Positions 56,160-60,000 of a DNA stretch of 60,000 nucleotides are shown one piece after another. Source of the stretch: Cristatella mucedo (taxonomy: Eukaryota > Bryozoa > Phylactolaemata > Cristatellidae). Every line of letters begins with the position of its first letter. Positions within the stretch are counted from its first letter, which is position 1. The notes below the pieces were generated by a model. That model was not told where the DNA came from. It saw only the letters and a program-made list of their open reading frames with translations, and ran no database searches. The position numbers were made by a program, and so were the translations under genes. The stretch covers positions 4,270,501-4,330,500 of the forward strand of contig WPIO01000017.1 in assembly GCA_009760855.2 (NCBI GenBank), read 5' to 3'.

Positions 56160-56992
56160 GTATTTCGTTTCTCTCGCTCTTAGAAATAACCTCCTCCGCA
56201 TCACCAATTTCCAGAAAAATCTGCGTGTGCTACTGGTCTGTAGCTCTATAAGCTCCTCCGGTGTTAGTTCCTCGTAGTGGTTCTCATTGAGCTCGTTGAT
56301 ATCACCCTCATCCATTCATTGTCAGGTCGAAGGACTTTCCGACGGATACAAACTCCTCCACAACTGCCGTTTTGGACTCAAATCTTCAAATTCCGTTTCA
56401 GACTCAACCTCAGGTCGCAGCTTCCTCCATGCAGAGGTCAGGTCCACTTTTTAACGGCCTGCCAGGTCATGTCAATAATTCTGAGGCACATCATAATGCT
56501 ATAGTGGTCCTTACAAAGATATCGCAAGGTGAGGTTGGTGCTCTCAGTCACCTCAAAGCAGCGGCATAACAGCTGCTTGGTGAAGAGCCTTTATAAATTA
56601 GAAATCACCTTCTGGTTCCAGGGGCTGCAGGATAGGGTTTGTGTTTGGCGGAGGGTACAGAACCTTTATAAACTCGAAGCCTTCGAGGATGTAATCATCG
56701 AGGGAGGTTACGTCTGTGAGCAGGTGCATTGTCAAGGACGAGAAGAGCTTGCAGGAGTAGGGGATTTTCCTGGAGATATTTCTTAATGTCAGAACCAAAG
56801 ACCACATTCAGCGAGGCCACACACAACTGCCTGGCGGTCCACGCCCTCGGGTTTTCCCTCCACATAACCTTCAGTTTTTCCTTCAGAAATGTATGCGGCT
56901 TAAACGCTCTGGGATTTTCGGAATGATAAACGAGCAGCGGCTTGATCCTAAAGTCGCCGCTCGCATTGGTGCACAGTGCAAAGGTTAGCCTA
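56160..56992 (-). pseudogene. Tigger transposase, C-terminal (DDE) half, degraded
   Basis: Broken - strand frames give LTFALCTNASGDFRIKPLLV, YHSENPRAFKPHTFLKEKLK, VMWRENPRAWTARQLCVASL, NVVFGSDIKKYLQENP, LLVLDNAPAH, FIKVLYPPPNTNPILQP and DINELNENHYEELTPEELIE. These match pogo/Tigger DDE transposases in order. Frameshifts separate them, and the fusion to the N-terminal half is broken by an insertion at 56993-57121. Confidence 0.88.
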
Positions 56993-57050
56993 TGTAATGT
57001 ATCTCCGTCTGAAGCTCCACAAAGACATAAAGACTACGTAGGTGTTACGC

Positions 57051-57121
<71 letters not shown>
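56993..57121 (-). mobile_element. LINE-B 3' tail plus GA/CT microsatellite inserted in transposase
   Basis: On the - strand a CT run of about 70 bases (57121-57053) is followed by CCTGCGTAACACCTACGTAG, TCTTTATGTCTTTGTGGAGC and TTCAGACGGAGATACATTAC, the LINE-B tail. It separates KPMKDRL from LTFALCTN of the Tigger transposase, which are adjacent in related proteins. Confidence 0.8.
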
Positions 57122-57124
<3 letters not shown>

Positions 57125-57700
57125 CCTATCCTTCATGGGTTTGCTGCTTGGTATCATCTTCTAATCTATTATATAAGTCCTCCTTGGCATCTTCTTCCAG
57201 AAGACCCGTGTCTCGTCACAGTTAAAGACTTTCTGTCGGAAGTATCCTTGTACTTCTATAGTTACAGCACAAATTTTGAGCTAATCCTCAGCGGCCTTCG
57301 TATCTGCGCTCGCTGTCTCACCACGCCTGACAACGGAGTGAATGCCGGTCCTCTTTTTAAAATTCACCAACCTGCCCCGACTGACATTAAACGGCTCGCC
57401 CGATGCCTCGTCCGTTTAAGTGTTTGGGATCTGCTGCAGCAAATCAGCGTGAGTAGCTCCTGCCTTCTGGCTGATTATTACAGCCTTCATCACGGTATCT
57501 CCTGCGAGCTGCTTTTCTGCCACCCACACCATCAGCAGTTTCTCCGCATTTTCATTGATAGATTTCTGCCGTTTAGAAATTACTCGAACGCCATTGGCTG
57601 GCGTTACAGCCTTCATCGACTCCTTTCGCTTCAGTACGGTGCAGATCGTGGAAGTACTATACTCGTGCTGATTTTCTAAGTCGACTACACGCCGCACACC
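57125..57700 (-). pseudogene. Tigger transposase, N-terminal (HTH/CENP-B) half, degraded
   Basis: - strand frames give VVDLENQHEYSTSTICTVLK, RKESMKAVTPANGVRVISKR, NENAEKLLMVWVAEKQLAGD (pogo-type helix-turn-helix and CENP-B-like DNA-binding region) and VFNCDETRVFWKKMPRRTYI (first catalytic-domain block with the D of DET). Stops and frameshifts interrupt it. Confidence 0.87.
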
Positions 57701-58060
57701 TTGGTCATGCTTTTCGATAATTTTTTATCTTTATTTCAAGGCAAAACATTCGATTCTTCATCTCAGCGCAGTCCTTCGCAATCACGTTCCTCGAATCCAT
57801 GAATGGAAATTTTTTTGAAAAACAGCTGCAAGCACAAATGCGAGAGCGTTACTGATGTTTCCACTGCGAGCTAACCGCTTAAAGTGAACGAGTGAGACTT
57901 AGGATGTTGGGCGGATATTGTGGCGTTCATCGTGGCGCTAGCTGCGCCAACTACGGGTGAGGTGGCTGAAGCTGGCTCATAACCCGAAGTTTAGCTCTCA
58001 ACTCAAAGCAATAAACCTGCCAAGATACGGCTCGTATCTCGACAAACTCGTTATTTAATG

Positions 58061-58084
58061 CACTCGCAAGTCAAGGCACCACTG
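58061..58084 (-). repeat. Tigger right terminal inverted repeat
   Basis: CACTCGCAAGTCAAGGCACC followed by ACTG is the inverted counterpart of CAGTGGTGCCTTAACTTACA at 52551. TA follows at 58085-58086, the expected target site for pogo elements. Confidence 0.82.
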
Positions 58085-58086
58085 TA

Positions 58087-60000
58087 CAGTGAATTGGGAT
58101 AGCTATGCCATCTTAACCAGGTATTTTAACAGAAAAAGATACCAACAGTTATTTTTCAGGAACCGCCACTAATCACAAGTATTGCTATAATCTAGCAGCT
58201 TTGGCATATTGTAATGCCCTGCGATTATGGACGATGAGTTCGAATGAGCGAGGGACTTGCCCGATAGCGGAAGTGCTACGAAATGCAAGCAATGTTGCCT
58301 TCAGCGATAGCATTGAAATTCTTTGGTTAGCGCTTGATCGACCACGGTTTTAGTTTTTTGAAGTCTTTTTATCTGGCCAAATTTTTTCCGTGTGTATCTA
58401 TGTGCACGCGTGACAGTAGATTTTAAAGATTTCAGTGCGTCACGATAGCTCAAGTACAAGGAAGAGTTATTTTCGTGGAAACACGGAAACAACGTGTCAC
58501 GTTGAGTAATCAAAGCTATTGAGTCAAGGTGATCGGTTTAGTGGCAAGCACTCGCGTTCGTCTCGATATGGATGTCTTCGTGGTTTTTGAGCTACGATAA
58601 TAAGAAAAAGGTAATAAAAAGACACAGCGGAACAGCTCGATTCTCGGATGCGTGTCGAGTGTAAGCTGGATGTGCTCCCAAAACCCGACGCTCGATCCAC
58701 GCTCTCAGATTTCGGAGAGCTGCAATCACCATCGCATACACCATTCCTTCGGAGGATTGTTATCGGTATTCTGAGTGGCCGAGGGTTTTGATATTCATTA
58801 GATCGGTGGTTTTGATAATAGCTTGCTGTTGCATTTTTTGAGCTGGTCAGTGTGATTTAAGATTTTCCCGTGATAGGTATGAGACATAATGGTCATCTCT
58901 TGCAGCAAGCTTCGATTTGTTGCTTCCTGGCATGACTAAGCGTCTAGCCAAGACGGCGATATGGGATATTTAATCAGTGTTTGATTTGGTTCCAATAGCA
59001 TTGTTTTATTATGGATCTGGCGAACTTGTTTGCCAGCTATCTGATTTAGCGTTGAGAAAGAGATTATCGTGGTGCTGATTTGAGCCGATGATCTGTACGG
59101 TTTTCGGTCTTTTTGATGGGATTCGTGCGAACCCGTTCGATTGCTAAACGTTGTTTTCTTACTTTTCTAGTCTTGGAATGGTGTGGTTGAGATTGAGCTC
59201 GGTTTCGGCGGCTCGCATATTATTGTCTTTATAGGAGTTACGGAATCTTTACTTTGTCAGTGCTCAGATGATTGAGTCGTAATTTGAGCCCTGTTTGGAG
59301 TGGCCCTTGAATATTTGTTGAAATAGTGATAACGGAGTCTATTGTTTGACATGTGCGAGTTTAAGTTTGATTTTAGCCCTTTCAAGTGAATTCAGTAGAT
59401 TTTGCTTGTATTGTAGGATATTTGGTTCATCTGCGCTTGGGCATTTCGTTATGGTTGAAAATAACAAAGCATTTTCATGGGTTAAAGGATAAATTGATAA
59501 TAATGAATAAATAAACATACCGCTCTGCTCCGTCTTGAGCATAGAAGCTACGGCATGTGTGCAGTGGGTACGTGTTTTGAGCTGAGCTACGGGCTCTCAG
59601 CGAATTTCCGATTTCGTATGGGATGGTTCCCGTTGGCCCTTCATACCATTGAAACTGCAGCAATGCACAAGATCAGAGAATTTGCTTTGGTTCTATGGTG
59701 CCTCTCTTGTCTTGGTAGAGAGATTATGATGGTTAACGACCATTTTGAATCAGTTCAATAACTGTGCCGTAGAGTAATCCAATATCTAATCGTTAACATT
59801 CGTCCGCGGGCGAATTCTTTATTGGTTCAGAATAGGTTTAGAGGACTTGTCATATAGTCGAGCGCGTGATGGTAGTGCATTAGCCAAAGTCCTTTACCTA
59901 TGTACGCTTTTTTGTAAGTACGATACGCATGGCTCGGACTAACTATCCGACTCGGTAATTAAAATGGTCAACGTCAATTTTGTTCCTCTTCTTCTGGGAT
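58087..60000. other. No recognised feature
   Basis: Beyond the Tigger end I see only short frames with no domain. A - strand frame at 58301-58513 (rich in Lys/Arg) and another at 59339-59542 have no family I recognise. No exon borders are supported. Confidence 0.45.

Larger units (their letters stand above)
52551..58084 (-). mobile_element. Pogo/Tigger-type DNA transposon with nested insertions
   Basis: The left end CAGTGGTGCCTTAACTTACA at 52551 and the right end, read inverted from 58084 as CAGTGGTGCCTTGACTTGCG, are matching terminal inverted repeats. Sub-terminal GAATCCGTTCCGTGAC and ACGAGCCGTATCTTG stretches are like those of Tigger elements. TA follows the right end. The left flank is TG, probably mutated. 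Inside, on the - strand, are degraded transposase segments at 57700-56160. The element is inflated by LINE-B, LINE-A, LTR and microsatellite insertions; without them it would be about 2.5 kb. Confidence 0.8.

Noticed and set aside
52551-58084. CRISPR-like or multi-gene defence system in the repeat-dense right end
   Set aside because: All repeats there are explained by nested eukaryotic transposons; there is no regular spacer array and no prokaryotic gene content.

Overview
The window is a stretch of animal nuclear genome, probably an invertebrate. Its coding exons are short, are split by introns with GT/AG borders, and sit among many transposon remnants. GC content is moderate. I cannot name the species. 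Two conserved host genes can be read exon by exon. They converge (tail to tail) and their stop codons lie about 3.8 kb apart.

Gene 1 (+ strand, 171 to 21395) is the 3' part of a UBE2Q1/UBE2Q2-type ubiquitin-conjugating enzyme. Five exons encode the last 151 residues, including the catalytic-cysteine motif and the family's C-terminal end. The N-terminal exons lie to the left of the window. Gene 2 (- strand, 25152 to about 49.3 kb, perhaps to 50.5 kb) is the mitochondrial AAA+ unfoldase CLPX. Ten exons join in phase from the zinc finger through Walker A, pore loop, Walker B, sensor 1, arginine finger and sensor 2 to a stop codon. The exon with the initiator methionine is uncertain. A CpG-rich stretch with CCAAT boxes at about 49.1 to 51.1 kb is the likely promoter area.

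Most of the remainder is transposon-derived. LINE-A and LINE-B are two CR1/L2-like non-LTR retrotransposon families. LINE-A has at least 15 pieces, and the best copy (43680 to 45503) keeps a 481-codon open reverse transcriptase. LINE-B has seven pieces, and the best copy is at 52790 to 54650. Two tRNA-derived SINE families are interspersed: SINE-1 with about 10 copies and SINE-2 with about 9. The 3' half of SINE-2 closely resembles the LINE-A 3' end, which suggests that LINE-A mobilises SINE-2.

A pogo/Tigger-type DNA transposon spans 52551 to 58084. It has recognisable terminal inverted repeats and a degraded transposase, and it has been invaded by LINE-B, LINE-A, an LTR-retrotransposon fragment and a LINE-B tail with a GA microsatellite. 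A second, unclassified element bounded by TA and short inverted ends lies at 33096 to 34654, with a relative at 19325 to 20022. There are several microsatellites, hairpins and short tandem duplications.

I saw no CRISPR array, rRNA or functional tRNA gene, and nothing that amounts to a new multi-gene system. The most interesting structures are the SINE/LINE tail partnership, the nested Tigger element, the CT-tract plus LINE-B-tail pairs and the unclassified TIR element. The last 1.9 kb (58.1 to 60 kb) and several introns hold nothing I can identify.
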